Numbered from the stretch's first letter, positions 16,440 through 25,301 are shown. The stretch is DNA of 64,000 bases from Fimbriimonadaceae bacterium (GCA_019638675.1 JAHBTE010000001.1:1272605-1336604), one strand, 5' to 3'. Made by a program: numbers and translations. Notes: generated by a model not told the origin, from the sequence alone.

Positions 16440-16700
16440 GTCAGTTTGAAATGAGAGTTGTAACGATGGCTTATGATAAAGAGAACTGTCAGGCATCTCA
16501 GCATGATTCAACCGGAGTAGTTGCGACGTGTACTTACTCAGGTGATGGTTTCAAGTGTGCGTAAATCACAAATGCTAGAGTAACGACCTTTGTTTGGGAT
16601 AGAAGCGAATATATAGGAGAAAAAATACATGGCTTTATCTAAAACATATTCAACTGTGAATGGTCAAATCCGGAGTGAGCACCGCTCCAGAGAAATTTAG
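16440..16700 (+). pseudogene. Orphan RHS tip fragment (decayed copy of 14597-14890)
   Basis: The 496-base stretch between the putative immunity gene and the YHS gene contains a degenerate copy of the RHS junction. A short frame from the ATG at 16451 encodes VTMAYDKENCQ and YSGDGFK, matching VTMTYDKENRQ and YSGDGLK of the main RHS gene, then stops (16562-16564). Next, TTTGTTTGGGAT matches the coding sequence for LVWDGSEY. An ATG at 16629 then opens MALSKTYSTVNGQIRSEHRS, nearly identical to the start of the split tip gene, preceded by AGGAG, and stops after 23 codons. It looks like a displaced, older RHS tip, as known for RHS loci. Confidence 0.8.
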
Positions 16701-16712
16701 ACTACCAAAACT

Positions 16713-16742
16713 AAATGCCGCTCTGAATGGGGCGGCATTTTG
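16713..16742 (+). terminator. Rho-independent terminator after the RHS block
   Basis: A 9-bp stem (AAATGCCGC paired with GCGGCATTT) with a loop of about 10 bases, ending in TTTT. It closes the RHS transcription unit just before repeat copy C. The remaining bases 16743-16824 show nothing recognisable. Confidence 0.7.
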
Positions 16743-16824
16743 AGTGAGAAAAATTAAGTCCGCAATGCTCCGCGCGGATGGTTGGATGAGGGATTAGACG
16801 AAAAGTACCCTGTTCATTTGAACC

Positions 16825-16855
16825 TGGTGGAGATTCCAGGTCGCGTTTCGCAACT
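16825..16855 (+). repeat. 31-bp direct repeat, copy C
   Basis: Third copy of the 31-bp repeat, same orientation as A and B. It marks the right edge of the accessory region; the copper cluster begins 58 bases later. In this copy the segment GTTGCG-AAA-CGCGAC (minus strand) forms a 6-bp hairpin, which is less perfect in copies A and B. Confidence 0.8.
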
Positions 16856-16868
16856 ATCACACATCAGC

Positions 16869-16902
16869 AATCGGAACGCAGTAAGGAAACTGCGTTCTGA
16901 TT
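16869..16902. terminator. Inverted repeat downstream of the YHS gene
   Basis: A 14-bp stem (arms 16869-16882 and 16889-16902, one G-U pair) with a 6-base loop, placed 11 bases after the stop of the minus-strand YHS gene. It lacks a T-run on the minus strand, so termination is plausible but not certain. Confidence 0.5.
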
Positions 16903-16912
16903 AAAACACAAA

Positions 16913-17419
16913 TTACTGTGCGACTTCGGTTGCGATGCCCGGAGCTTTAATGTACTTTTCACCATCAGCCAAGTATTTCCCCGGTTCGGCCCTGAACTTC
17001 GTTTCACAGCCTCGGCAGCACATGTAGTACCGCACTCCATCGTGATTCACGAATCCATTTGCCGCCGCATAGGTCGGAATAACTTCCTTGCCAACTGGGC
17101 TATAGAGGGCTTCTTTCTTTGGCATGACGCCAAACTTTGCTGGTTCCTTGTCGAATTTGTTTCTGTTTTCTACGTTTGCAAATAAGAATCGAATCCCTTT
17201 GTAGTCGATGAACTCAGCAATAGCTTTATCGTGCGTCAAACGATCTCCAGAAACTGGATCAAACATAAACACGCCCGATGCTTTGCCCTTAGTTCGAAGC
17301 TCAACGTATTTAGCGGGCTCTTTTTCAAACTTTGCATCACATCCTTCACAACAGAACCAATAACGTGAACTATTGTAGTCACGAAATGGGCCTTCGTGGT
17401 TGGCTTCTCCCGCACCCAT
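16913..17419 (-). CDS. YHS-domain protein, possibly 5' truncated
   Basis: A 168-residue protein with three YHS-like units. The first has RYWFCCEGCDAKFEKEPAKY, the second (FDPVSGDRLTHDK ... RNKFDKEPAKF) lacks cysteines, and the third has YSPVGKE ... RYYMCCRGCETKFRAEPGKY. YHS domains bind metals such as copper and are frequent beside copper exporters. The reading frame begins MGAGEANHEG. YHS domains normally begin C-P-V-M-G: here the preceding in-frame codons encode R-P-V and there is an in-frame TAG two codons further upstream. So either the ATG inside this motif is the start or the gene has lost its 5' part including an export signal. It is the last gene of the copper cluster. Confidence 0.7.
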   Translation of the reverse strand: MGAGEANHEGPFRDYNSSRYWFCCEGCDAKFEKEPAKYVELRTKGKASGVFMFDPVSGDRLTHDKAIAEFIDYKGIRFLFANVENRNKFDKEPAKFGVMPKKEALYSPVGKEVIPTYAAANGFVNHDGVRYYMCCRGCETKFRAEPGKYLADGEKYIKAPGIATEVAQ

Positions 17420-17592
17420 GACGGGGCGAAACTAAAGGTTCGCCATGTAACGGAGGTACGGAGGATAGTGCCGGAGCAAGAATTGCTGTCATTGAAATCA
17501 TTGATTGGTGTTCTTGGTGATTGAAATCTTACGTATCTTTGTGTAAGTGTAGCCTTAGGATGAGAGAACTTCATCTCAAGGCTACCGTCGCC

Positions 17593-18366
17593 CTAGAATC
17601 CGAATGAATAGCCGAGGGTTAATCGAATCGGAGATTTTCTACTGCCTGATGGAGCGAAAACATCGGATTCGATGCCGAAATCAAGCACGCCTCGCTCGCT
17701 CACTTGTTGTCGCAAGCCGATGCCGATATTTCCTGTCCACCCTTCTCCGCTCATACGACCCTGCTCTACGGCGAAGTGTGCGACAAAAGTTTTATCGAAC
17801 TTTGTTGGTACGCCGAGTGGATTGGAGTAGCCAAATACTGCTCCTAATGTCACATCCCTCGCTCCAGATTCGGGATCTGTAGCAAAACTCACATCAAAGT
17901 TTACGTGCCACTTGTCGTACTGGCCTGCGTTCTTGGTCATGATTCCTCGCAATCGGGTTTCAATTCCCGACGAATCACGCCCGGTAGGCAGACCAAGATC
18001 AACCTTGAACGCAATGGCAGGGGAGTTATCTATTTCACGCTGAATTTGTTGGAAGTAGCTGAGCTCTACGTTCCCCGCATCAAAACGCTTGTCTTCGTCC
18101 AGGTAGCTCGGATGAAAGCTGATTCCAAAGTCTTTGTTCTTTGCAAAGCCGTACTTAAACTCAAGTTTTCCCTCGTAATTCATAGAGCCACCACGTAGCC
18201 ACGCAGAACTGAGCCCGTATTCTAGTACTCGCTCGCCAAATCCGATGCTGTAAGAATCATCAAATCGTAGCGGGCGTCCCGAATCAATGTTGTTGTGATC
18301 ACTTGCCAATACGCTGGAAACCAACATAGTTGCAAAGACTCCAGTTAATAATCTGCGGCCTTTCAA
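17593..18366 (-). CDS. Outer-membrane beta-barrel protein
   Basis: A 257-residue protein with a signal peptide (MKGRRLLTGVFATMLVSSVLA), alternating amphipathic strands throughout and a C-terminal strand ending in LTLGYSFGF with a terminal Phe, which is the outer-membrane insertion signature. It resembles the transporter-like/meta-pathway OMP proteins found beside metal efflux genes. The start is a TTG that overlaps the upstream stop (TTGA) and is supported by GGAGG six bases before it. Its place at the end of a copper cluster suggests a surface exit or barrier function; the substrate is unknown. Confidence 0.75.
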   Translation of the reverse strand: MKGRRLLTGVFATMLVSSVLASDHNNIDSGRPLRFDDSYSIGFGERVLEYGLSSAWLRGGSMNYEGKLEFKYGFAKNKDFGISFHPSYLDEDKRFDAGNVELSYFQQIQREIDNSPAIAFKVDLGLPTGRDSSGIETRLRGIMTKNAGQYDKWHVNFDVSFATDPESGARDVTLGAVFGYSNPLGVPTKFDKTFVAHFAVEQGRMSGEGWTGNIGIGLRQQVSERGVLDFGIESDVFAPSGSRKSPIRLTLGYSFGF

Positions 18367-19931
18367 TTCTTTCCTCCGTCATCGCCCTTCTTTTTGTAAG
18401 GGCTTGGCTTATCAATTCTGCGATAGGTTTCAGGAGTACCTTCACCTTTGGTTTGCCACTCTGCAAGAGTTAAAGGTTGTGCATCCTTGTAATAGTCGTC
18501 TGACTTGACAAAGGCGTCAAAAGCGGCACGTGAAGTGAATACTCGCGACCAGTCGCTACATTCTGGGTGATCGCCTTTGACTTCAAGAAACATGATTCCC
18601 GGGATGTTTGAAGTCCAGTTACCTTCTTCATCAGAAATCATAACTAGCGTTTGGTTTGGATCCTCGGTAGCGGCGCGTATCACAGCACGGCCAATCGTTT
18701 CACTTGCCATGTCACGCGCACACAACATGCAACGCACCATCATCGTCCAACCATCGGCTGAGACAGTGGCACCCCATTGATCGCCTTCTGGCAAAGTGAT
18801 CGAGCAATGTCCGCACTCCGACATGTTCATCCAACCCATGCCGGACATATACATGTCATCATCGGTTGAACCCTTCATCCATCCCATCCCTGGCATTCCC
18901 ATAGGGTAGCGATGATCGTGCAAAGTGCCTGGCTCTCCCGAACCTGGTTCTTCGCCAAGATGAGTTGAACTTAATACACGCCAAATCGCAATATCGATTT
19001 GTTCTTTCTTTTGTGCTTCGCTTAGAGAACGCGTTGCAAGGATGTCTCCTACATTATCGTGAAGCATATGCAAGTTGTCAAAGGAATTCGCAATGTAAGG
19101 AAAACGCTTTGCAAATCGCGGGCTCAATTCGCCAGTCATGGGCATGAACTCACGCTCTGTGTTGAACAGTTCGACATTGCGGTAGCGATCACCTAGCACA
19201 TCGTACTGCGGATTGTGAGTGTTAGTCGGCGTGCGATAGAACATGTCGTAATTCGCAGTTTGAAGCCAGTGATAACCCCAGAACAATGCATTTACTTTCG
19301 GATATTTTGTTCTGAACGTGGAACTGTACGAATAGCTGTCCAAGACTTCCATATTCATGGGTAGTCCAGTAATCGCATAGGGTTGCGCGGAATATCGCTT
19401 CCATAAAAGCTCAATTTCAGCCTCTTTTTGAGCGTCAGTCCAGCCTTTGTGGGCGAGAACGTCGATGGTTTGGAAGTGGAGCAAATGCGCCCAATCGAAC
19501 ACTTTTTCTAAAGCACCGTACTTTCGTTTGAACGTCGGCAAGATGGCACCTTCATCAATCGGAAGCTTTGGCGGATTCATTAGAACCCCGACGATCGACT
19601 TGTGAATCGCATCTTCCATCTGAGCAGCTCGACCCGTAACCATAGCTTCGTAGGCGATTCCGTGCCCGACTCCTGTGCCGTACATATCGGCGGCAAAGGC
19701 GGGAACATTGCGGATCGACCAGTTATAAGGAGCTGACTTATAAAAAAGGTGATCAGATGTTTTATTAGACATCCACTTCGGAAAATGCTGAGGGGGAGTT
19801 GGTAGTTCGGAATTCTGTCCTCCCATTCCTGGCATCCCGCCGTGTTGCTCATGATGGTTTTGAGCGAGGGCAGATTTGCTCAGCAGAACTGCGAATAGAG
19901 CAGCCGAACTTAAAAGGTATTTTGTTCGCAT
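18363..19931 (-). CDS. Exported His/Met-rich protein with C-terminal NosL-like domain
   Basis: A 522-residue protein with a clear signal peptide (MRTKYLLSSAALFAVLLSKSALA); the ATG at 19931 follows GGGAA and is preferred over an upstream in-frame ATG at 19991. The mature start is rich in His, Met and Gly (NHHEQHGGMPGMGGQ), as are the MGMPGMGWM and DDDMYMSGMGWMNM stretches near residues 365-390, typical copper-binding compositions. A CGHC motif and RCMLCARDMA follow. The C-terminal 100 residues (EGNWTS ... HPECSDWSRVFTSRAAFDAFV ... PLTLAEW) are homologous to the next upstream gene of the cluster and resemble NosL-type copper chaperones. The large central region is not recognised. Confidence 0.7.
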   Translation of the reverse strand: MRTKYLLSSAALFAVLLSKSALAQNHHEQHGGMPGMGGQNSELPTPPQHFPKWMSNKTSDHLFYKSAPYNWSIRNVPAFAADMYGTGVGHGIAYEAMVTGRAAQMEDAIHKSIVGVLMNPPKLPIDEGAILPTFKRKYGALEKVFDWAHLLHFQTIDVLAHKGWTDAQKEAEIELLWKRYSAQPYAITGLPMNMEVLDSYSYSSTFRTKYPKVNALFWGYHWLQTANYDMFYRTPTNTHNPQYDVLGDRYRNVELFNTEREFMPMTGELSPRFAKRFPYIANSFDNLHMLHDNVGDILATRSLSEAQKKEQIDIAIWRVLSSTHLGEEPGSGEPGTLHDHRYPMGMPGMGWMKGSTDDDMYMSGMGWMNMSECGHCSITLPEGDQWGATVSADGWTMMVRCMLCARDMASETIGRAVIRAATEDPNQTLVMISDEEGNWTSNIPGIMFLEVKGDHPECSDWSRVFTSRAAFDAFVKSDDYYKDAQPLTLAEWQTKGEGTPETYRRIDKPSPYKKKGDDGGKN

Positions 19932-20003
19932 ATTTTGTTCCCGGTTTCGGTTTTGGTGTTGAGTCGAAGATGCGAAAAAGCGCACCTTCAACTCAACAAT
20001 CTC

Positions 20004-20471
20004 TTACTTTTTCGCAACCTCTTTCAACATTTCTTCAAGTGTCAGTGCTTTAGCATTTGCAATATTATTTGCTGCGACATATTTGTCGAATGCTTGCTTG
20101 CTGGTGAAGGCCCGTGACTGTTCAGCGCAATCCTTGTGTCGTTTAAACGTGTTCAGGAACAAAGTTCCATCAGGTGCACTCCACTTACCATCGGTTCGCT
20201 TTAAGATGATCGGTTTGCCGACTGACTCGCTTGGTGCGTAGACAACGAGATCGCTACTGAATTTCTTTTGATCAGCGAAGACGCAATAAACACACCGGTA
20301 TTCAATTTTCTTGTTGCCGTACTTCACAACAACTTCGTTATCCTGATCTTTGGTGTTTTGTACGAGTTTGGTCTTGCAGTAGGGGCAGTCAGCTTCATGT
20401 GCCTTAGCAGGTACGACTAAGCCAAATGTGGCAGTTGCAAGGAGGATGAGAGAGAGAATTGTGTTTTTCAT
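20004..20471 (-). CDS. Small exported NosL-like copper-binding protein
   Basis: A 155-residue exported protein: signal peptide MKNTILSLILLATATFGLVVPAKA, then ADCPYCKTK and RCVYCVFADQKKF, two CxxC motifs, and a C-terminal GKWSAPDGTLFLNTF ... HKDCAEQSRAFTSKQAFDKYV. The second CxxC with the FTSKxAFDxYV segment resembles NosL, a periplasmic Cu(I) chaperone. The ATG at 20471 is preceded by AAAGGT at good spacing; an in-frame start at 20561 would give no proper signal peptide. Its C-terminal part repeats in the 522-residue neighbour, so the two genes share a domain by duplication. Confidence 0.72.
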   Translation of the reverse strand: MKNTILSLILLATATFGLVVPAKAHEADCPYCKTKLVQNTKDQDNEVVVKYGNKKIEYRCVYCVFADQKKFSSDLVVYAPSESVGKPIILKRTDGKWSAPDGTLFLNTFKRHKDCAEQSRAFTSKQAFDKYVAANNIANAKALTLEEMLKEVAKK

Positions 20472-20508
20472 TTGTTTACCTTTCTGTGAATTTGAGAATT
20501 TGAGGCGG

Positions 20509-20919
20509 TTACGACCCATAAATGAGCTGGCCTCCGAAGTGGCCTGTGGCTCCAACAGCAATGGTCGAAATCACAAGCAGAATGGAGTAAGCAACCGACT
20601 TCGGTTGCTTACGGATTTTCCAGATTGCAGTACTTAACATCAGAATCGTAGAAACGCCCGCGAGGATCGCATGGGTTAAAACAATCCCCTGCCAGGCGTA
20701 TCCGGAATTGAAGAAGATCACAAAGCCGCTGGGCACTGTAACAAGAGCCATCAAAGCTCCAGCGACAAGATTCCACCCCGATGCTTTTTGAAGTTGATCG
20801 TTCTTTTTCACCAGGCCTAAAACTTCCAGGAACGTCCCGAATATGAACAAGGCAATCGGAAAGTGAACTAGCAGCGGGTGGAAACCGTGCTCAGGGAACA
20901 ACTTCATGATAGAGTCCAT
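20509..20919 (-). CDS. DUF2231 family membrane protein
   Basis: A 136-residue inner-membrane protein with four hydrophobic helices. The N-terminal FHPLLVHFPIALFIFGTFLE is the DUF2231 signature; conserved His residues in this first helix and in the third (LTHAILAG) could bind haem or metal, but the family function is not established. A Shine-Dalgarno (GGAG) precedes the ATG. The gene lies 15 bases after the YtkA/FixH-like gene, so it belongs to the copper operon. Confidence 0.8.
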   Translation of the reverse strand: MDSIMKLFPEHGFHPLLVHFPIALFIFGTFLEVLGLVKKNDQLQKASGWNLVAGALMALVTVPSGFVIFFNSGYAWQGIVLTHAILAGVSTILMLSTAIWKIRKQPKSVAYSILLVISTIAVGATGHFGGQLIYGS

Positions 20920-20934
20920 GTGATCTCCAACTGC

Positions 20935-22176
20935 TCACTTGATATCAAGGACAAAACCAAAAGTTTTGATTTCGCCTTGGTGGCTGAATTGAGCATAGGC
21001 CTTGTAAAGGCCTGGCTTAGGGAACCTTCCCATAAACCTAAAGTTGCCCTGCTTTGCCATAGCAACAGTCTCTGGATCTTCTTTCGGATGGCTGTGAACA
21101 ACAGTTTGACCTCCCTCATGGATGATCATCATATGCCCAGCCGCACCTAGCCACGGCACAGTATCCAGAACAGGCTTTCCGTCTGGAGAACGCAGTTGTA
21201 CTTCCAGCACCGTGTTTTTGCCTATGGGAATTTCCTTGTCCAATGGATTAAGAGTGGCGACAATGCCGTGAACCGATGTGGGGCCGAGTGTCGGCACTAA
21301 CGAAGTGTTCCAGTTGGGTTTTGGTCCGTTTGCAACGTTGACCTCGCTAATCAAGAGTTGTGAACTCTTTCCCGCCGGAGCAACATCTCCGTAGACGAAA
21401 TACTTTCCAGAGGCTGGGAACGTTAGTGGTATTGACCAAGTGCCATCATTCGCCATTTTGGGATGTTCGTGGACAAACCATCCAAGATCTTCGCTAGCGA
21501 TAAGCAGGTGGAATTTCATCTCGTGCACTATTTGAAAATCAGATTGAACTTTGCCAGTTTTCGTATCCTTGACCTGTAATTTCAAGTTGATTGATTCGCC
21601 AGCTTTTGCATTTTTCGGAAAGTCTACGATGCTAAGCGCATACGGCTTCTTACCCATCGCCATATCTGCCGGACGCTCATCTTGAACTTCTACTTTGAAG
21701 ACAGCGGGGAATTTTTCTCCGTCTGGAAGGGTCAGTTGCAGATCAATCTGGTAACCGCCTCCGTGCGGGAAGTACAAAACTATTCCGTAGTATCCTGGAA
21801 TCCCTTCACGGTGAATGTCCGGTATTTGGGATGGCATTCCGGGCATTGCTGGCATGGTAACGACTCCTTTCGCTTCGACATTTGCAATGCCTAGGTTGCC
21901 TTCTACCGGGTCTTTTTGAGTCGAGTCAGTAACCCTGAACTCTAGATCCATTTCTTCACCAGCGAAGATTCCTTCTTCGGGAACTAGAAGTTCGACTTCA
22001 TATTTGCCGTGTTTGATTTTGGTCACCACGGTTTCCTGCATGGATTCGTGCTGATGTTGAGCCGACGTGGCATCGGACGGTCGAGGCGCTTCTGCTATAG
22101 TGGCAGAACACGCAGAGACGATGAGACTTGCCCCAAGGGCACTTACTGCACTGATGGCAGCGATTGTTAAATTCAT
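20935..22176 (-). CDS. Lipoprotein with FixH/YtkA-like domains
   Basis: A 413-residue exported protein with a lipobox (IVSAC, Cys at about residue 23) followed by a His/Gln-rich linker (SAQHQHES). The mature part consists of beta-rich segments: one with MPAMPGMPSQIPDI and GYYGIVLYFPHGGGYQIDLQL (about 110-155), which is like YtkA/FixH domains, a second with FHLLIASEDLGWFVHEHPKM, and a third with GHMMIIHEGGQTVVHSHPKED. Repeated Met and His clusters point to copper handling at the outer face of the membrane, and such proteins are often found with CopA. The exact role, chaperone or sequestration, is inference. Confidence 0.7.
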   Translation of the reverse strand: MNLTIAAISAVSALGASLIVSACSATIAEAPRPSDATSAQHQHESMQETVVTKIKHGKYEVELLVPEEGIFAGEEMDLEFRVTDSTQKDPVEGNLGIANVEAKGVVTMPAMPGMPSQIPDIHREGIPGYYGIVLYFPHGGGYQIDLQLTLPDGEKFPAVFKVEVQDERPADMAMGKKPYALSIVDFPKNAKAGESINLKLQVKDTKTGKVQSDFQIVHEMKFHLLIASEDLGWFVHEHPKMANDGTWSIPLTFPASGKYFVYGDVAPAGKSSQLLISEVNVANGPKPNWNTSLVPTLGPTSVHGIVATLNPLDKEIPIGKNTVLEVQLRSPDGKPVLDTVPWLGAAGHMMIIHEGGQTVVHSHPKEDPETVAMAKQGNFRFMGRFPKPGLYKAYAQFSHQGEIKTFGFVLDIK

Positions 22177-22246
22177 GATTTCTTCTGTAGCTTTTTTTGT
22201 TGTGAACGACTAATTAGGCGACACGATGAGTCGCACGGGAATTAGT

Positions 22247-22693
22247 TCACGCTACAGGAGGTGCTCGCGAACCGAGCGTTTGAAAAATATGATAACCAGG
22301 GGGCCCGGGGTCGGTCGAATAATGACCTGGGACAACGATCAGTCTCGTAACCACTGATTCAAGTTCATCCGGAATAATGACCGGAACGTCAAGCACTTGA
22401 TAATTGGTTGCCGAAGAGATTGGTGGCGGAACAGTGGCGGTATCGCACGCGCCGATCGACTGGCAAGAACCATTACACTGATGCTTATTAGCACCGTCTT
22501 GGTTTTCTTTTTCGCCGTGACCTGCGCAGTGATGAGATTCTGCTTTAGATGCTGCTACTTTTGCAGATTCGGCGCAGTCAAACGCGCACTGGATGCCGCA
22601 GGCAATGCCAACCGTCGCCTGTAAGAACAAGGCGATGACTCCTATGAAGAGAGAGGCTTTGCGGACAGAATTGCGCATTCGACTACTTATCAT
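22247..22693 (-). CDS. Small exported Cys/His-rich protein
   Basis: A 148-residue protein with an N-terminal hydrophobic signal (ASLFIGVIALFLQATVGIACG). It is followed by a Cys/His-rich segment (CAFDCAESAKVAASKAESHHCAGHG ... HQCNGSCQSIGAC, about residues 36-84) that could bind copper, and a Pro-rich C-terminus. The start at 22693 has GAGG seven bases upstream; a Met five codons later is possible. No family is recognised. Position between copA and the YtkA-like lipoprotein supports a part in copper binding. Confidence 0.6.
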   Translation of the reverse strand: MISSRMRNSVRKASLFIGVIALFLQATVGIACGIQCAFDCAESAKVAASKAESHHCAGHGEKENQDGANKHQCNGSCQSIGACDTATVPPPISSATNYQVLDVPVIIPDELESVVTRLIVVPGHYSTDPGPPGYHIFQTLGSRAPPVA

Positions 22694-22787
22694 AACATAA
22701 CCTCAGAAAAGTTGGTTCCGTTGTCCTAGAATGCTATTCTGATCCGTTGCTCTGAAAATTCTAAGTTTTCGATTATTAACTTGCATC

Positions 22788-25061
22788 TTAAGCGGCTCCT
22801 CGGCTGAAGGATTTCAACCTAAGAGAATTCAGGATCACCGAGACGCTAGAGAATGCCATGGCTCCAGCAGCAAGCATTGGACTTAAGAAGCCAAATGCCG
22901 CGAGAGGAATCATGAGTGCGTTATAGATGAACGCCCAGAACAGATTCCATCGGATTGTATTGAGAGTGGCACGACTTAGCCCAATTGATTTAGCAACGGC
23001 ACGAAGGTCAGACCGCAGGATGGTAATACCCGCCGTTTCCATCGCTACATCAGTTCCGTGCCCCATGGCTATGCCAAGGTCGGCTTGAGCGAGAGCAGGT
23101 GCATCGTTGATGCCATCGCCTACCATTGCGACCCCGCCGTTGAGCTGACGCTTTTCAACCACTGCAACTTTGCCTTCTGGTAACACTTCGGCTTCCACCG
23201 ATTCGATTCCCACCTGAGCAGCGATCACTTCTGCAGTTGCACGATTATCTCCAGTAACCATAACAGTTTCTATGTCAAGGTCGTGGAGGTTTTTGATTGC
23301 TTCGCGGCTGTTCTTATCGATCACATCTGCAACAGCAAGTAAGGCCAGAGCGGTGGCGCCATCGTGCAGAACAAAAGTCGTTTTGCCTTCCTTTTGAAGT
23401 TTGAGGATCAACGTTTCGGCATCTTCATCAAGTTTGAACGATTCTTGTGCGGCGTTCGGGCTTGTGAGGTAATACGTTCGTCCCTCAATGACTCCCTTAA
23501 CGCCTTTCCCACGCATCGCTTCAAATTCCGAAACTTGACTTTGACTCAAGGAGTCGTTTTTCGCGCCATTTACAACCGCTTGGGCAATGGGATGTTCGGA
23601 TTTAGATTCTAGCGAAGCTGCGAGTGTGAGGGCTTGATTTCGGTCGAGTCCGCTCAGTACAACAACGTCGGTAAGTTCAGGTTTGCCTTTCGTAATGGTT
23701 CCCGTTTTATCAAGAAGCACGGTTTTCACTGCTCCGGCTCGTTCTAGGGCTTCTCCATCTTTGACAAGTATTCCTAACTCAGCACCGCGACCAGTTCCTA
23801 CCATCAGAGCTGTAGGTGTTGCCAGCCCCAAGGCGCATGGGCACGCAATAACAAGAACAGCAACTGCTCGCAAGATCGCCGTATCAATGGTTCCTCCGGT
23901 TGCAAAAGTGATAATTGCTGTTAGTAAGGCGATACCGATGACGATGGGTACAAAAATCGCGGAGACTTTATCTGCCAACCGTTGCATGGGCGCTTTGGAT
24001 CCTTGAGCTCGCTCAACCATCTTCACGATTTGAGAAAGCATAGTATCTGCGCCAATTTTTTCTGCACGATAGGTAATAGCACCCGACTGATTGACCGTTC
24101 CAGCAGTAACTGAAGAATCAACTTCCTTTGCGACTGGAACAGGCTCGCCGGTTAACATGGATTCATCAATATAAGTCTCTCCTTCCGTGACAATTCCGTC
24201 AACTGCAACTTTTTCGCCCGGTCTAAGCTTAAGCAAATCACCGACGCTAACTTTGTCAATAGGGATTGATTCCTCAAGTCCATCTCTAGTTAATCGGATC
24301 GCATTTTTGGGAGTAAGCCCCATCAATTTTTGGATTGCGCCAGACATGCGAGTTTTTGCCCGAGATTCGAGGTGACGTCCAAGCAGCACCAACACAATGA
24401 TTCCGGCTCCAACCTCAAAGTAGATATGTTCGCTTTGCATGTGCGAGTTGTTTGAGAACTTCAGTAGGCCGTATAAACTATAAATCCACGCGGCGGTCGT
24501 TCCGACCGAGATCAACGTGTCCATAGTTGTTGTGAAATGCTTTAATGCGTTCCAAGTGTTCTTGAAAAACTGCCGACCGGCCACAAAAATTACTGGAGTT
24601 GCCATTGCAAATAGCAGCCAGTTCATCCAAACCGCTCGTGGATGCCAGAGCATTGAAATCGCAATCGTTGGGATAGTAAGCGCAGCTGCGATTATAAGCT
24701 CCAGGCGGGCCCGGTTCATTTGCTCTGCTGATTCAGCTGCAAGGTGTGCAGCATGCTCGCTCGCCGAATGATGTGAATGGATATCATCTGATTTAACTTT
24801 GGCGGTGTAGCCGGCTTTTTCAACCGCTGCTACGATTTTCGATTTATCCAGTTGCCCACTATGTGTGATCGTGCCGATGCTATTTGCAAAATTCACAGCA
24901 ACATCATCAACGCCCTCGACCTTTGCAACCGAACGCTCTACGCGGGCAACACATGAAGCGCAGGTCATGCCTTCAATCTGAATTTGCGTTGTTTCTGCCG
25001 CTGACGCATCAGCGATGGCGGACTTAGACATAGGGTGATGGTCGTGATTGTCCATGATCAT
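22788..25061 (-). CDS. copA: Copper-translocating P1B-type ATPase CopA
   Basis: A 757-residue Cu(I) export ATPase in the inner membrane. It has one N-terminal heavy-metal domain (GMTCASC at residues 31-37), a His-rich linker ([15 protein letters not shown]), eight predicted membrane segments, the TGEP actuator loop, the CPC metal-binding motif ([12 protein letters not shown] near 407), the phosphorylation site DKTGT near 450, the SEHP motif, and [10 protein letters not shown] near 649. It overlaps the copZ stop as ATGA, so the two are translationally coupled. It should be derepressed together with copZ by copper through the CsoR-type operator upstream of copZ. Confidence 0.95.
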   Translation of the reverse strand: MIMDNHDHHPMSKSAIADASAAETTQIQIEGMTCASCVARVERSVAKVEGVDDVAVNFANSIGTITHSGQLDKSKIVAAVEKAGYTAKVKSDDIHSHHSASEHAAHLAAESAEQMNRARLELIIAAALTIPTIAISMLWHPRAVWMNWLLFAMATPVIFVAGRQFFKNTWNALKHFTTTMDTLISVGTTAAWIYSLYGLLKFSNNSHMQSEHIYFEVGAGIIVLVLLGRHLESRAKTRMSGAIQKLMGLTPKNAIRLTRDGLEESIPIDKVSVGDLLKLRPGEKVAVDGIVTEGETYIDESMLTGEPVPVAKEVDSSVTAGTVNQSGAITYRAEKIGADTMLSQIVKMVERAQGSKAPMQRLADKVSAIFVPIVIGIALLTAIITFATGGTIDTAILRAVAVLVIACPCALGLATPTALMVGTGRGAELGILVKDGEALERAGAVKTVLLDKTGTITKGKPELTDVVVLSGLDRNQALTLAASLESKSEHPIAQAVVNGAKNDSLSQSQVSEFEAMRGKGVKGVIEGRTYYLTSPNAAQESFKLDEDAETLILKLQKEGKTTFVLHDGATALALLAVADVIDKNSREAIKNLHDLDIETVMVTGDNRATAEVIAAQVGIESVEAEVLPEGKVAVVEKRQLNGGVAMVGDGINDAPALAQADLGIAMGHGTDVAMETAGITILRSDLRAVAKSIGLSRATLNTIRWNLFWAFIYNALMIPLAAFGFLSPMLAAGAMAFSSVSVILNSLRLKSFSRGAA

Positions 25062-25276
25062 TCACTGGCGATTTCAGCGGAGTAGCCTTCTTCTTTGACT
25101 GCCTCAACGAGGGCTACATTTTCGAAATTAGTGCCAGAAACTGTTGAGGAGCCTTCGGAGAGATTGACTTCTACTTGGCTGACACCGGGGACGGACTCAA
25201 GGGCATGCTTGACTGATCCAACACAGTGACCGCAACTCATTCCACTTACTTTTAATTGAACTGTTTTCATTTTCAT
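25058..25276 (-). CDS. copZ: Copper chaperone CopZ-like HMA protein
   Basis: A 72-residue heavy-metal-associated domain with the metal site GMSCGHC at residues 12-18 and the usual beta-alpha-beta-beta-alpha-beta pattern. It should bind Cu(I) in the cytoplasm and hand it to CopA. It is first in the copZ-copA unit and lies just downstream of a CsoR-type palindrome. Confidence 0.9.
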   Translation of the reverse strand: MKMKTVQLKVSGMSCGHCVGSVKHALESVPGVSQVEVNLSEGSSTVSGTNFENVALVEAVKEEGYSAEIASE

Positions 25277-25301
25277 TCCTGTCGAGAGCGACGTCTCGTA
25301 A

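Noticed and set aside
4362-16855. Integron attC sites as the explanation for the 31-bp repeats
   Set aside because: The repeats lack the GTTRRRY core pair and the imperfect cruciform of attC, and one cargo block is a 10-kb multigene unit; no integron integrase is present.
16825-16855. A degraded tRNA gene at the 31-bp repeat
   Set aside because: Only the terminal ten bases match a tRNA 3' end; there is no T-loop or cloverleaf.
22397-22624. 75-codon plus-strand frame opposite the Cys/His-rich exported protein
   Set aside because: Lies antisense to a gene with a good ribosome site and signal peptide; no independent support.
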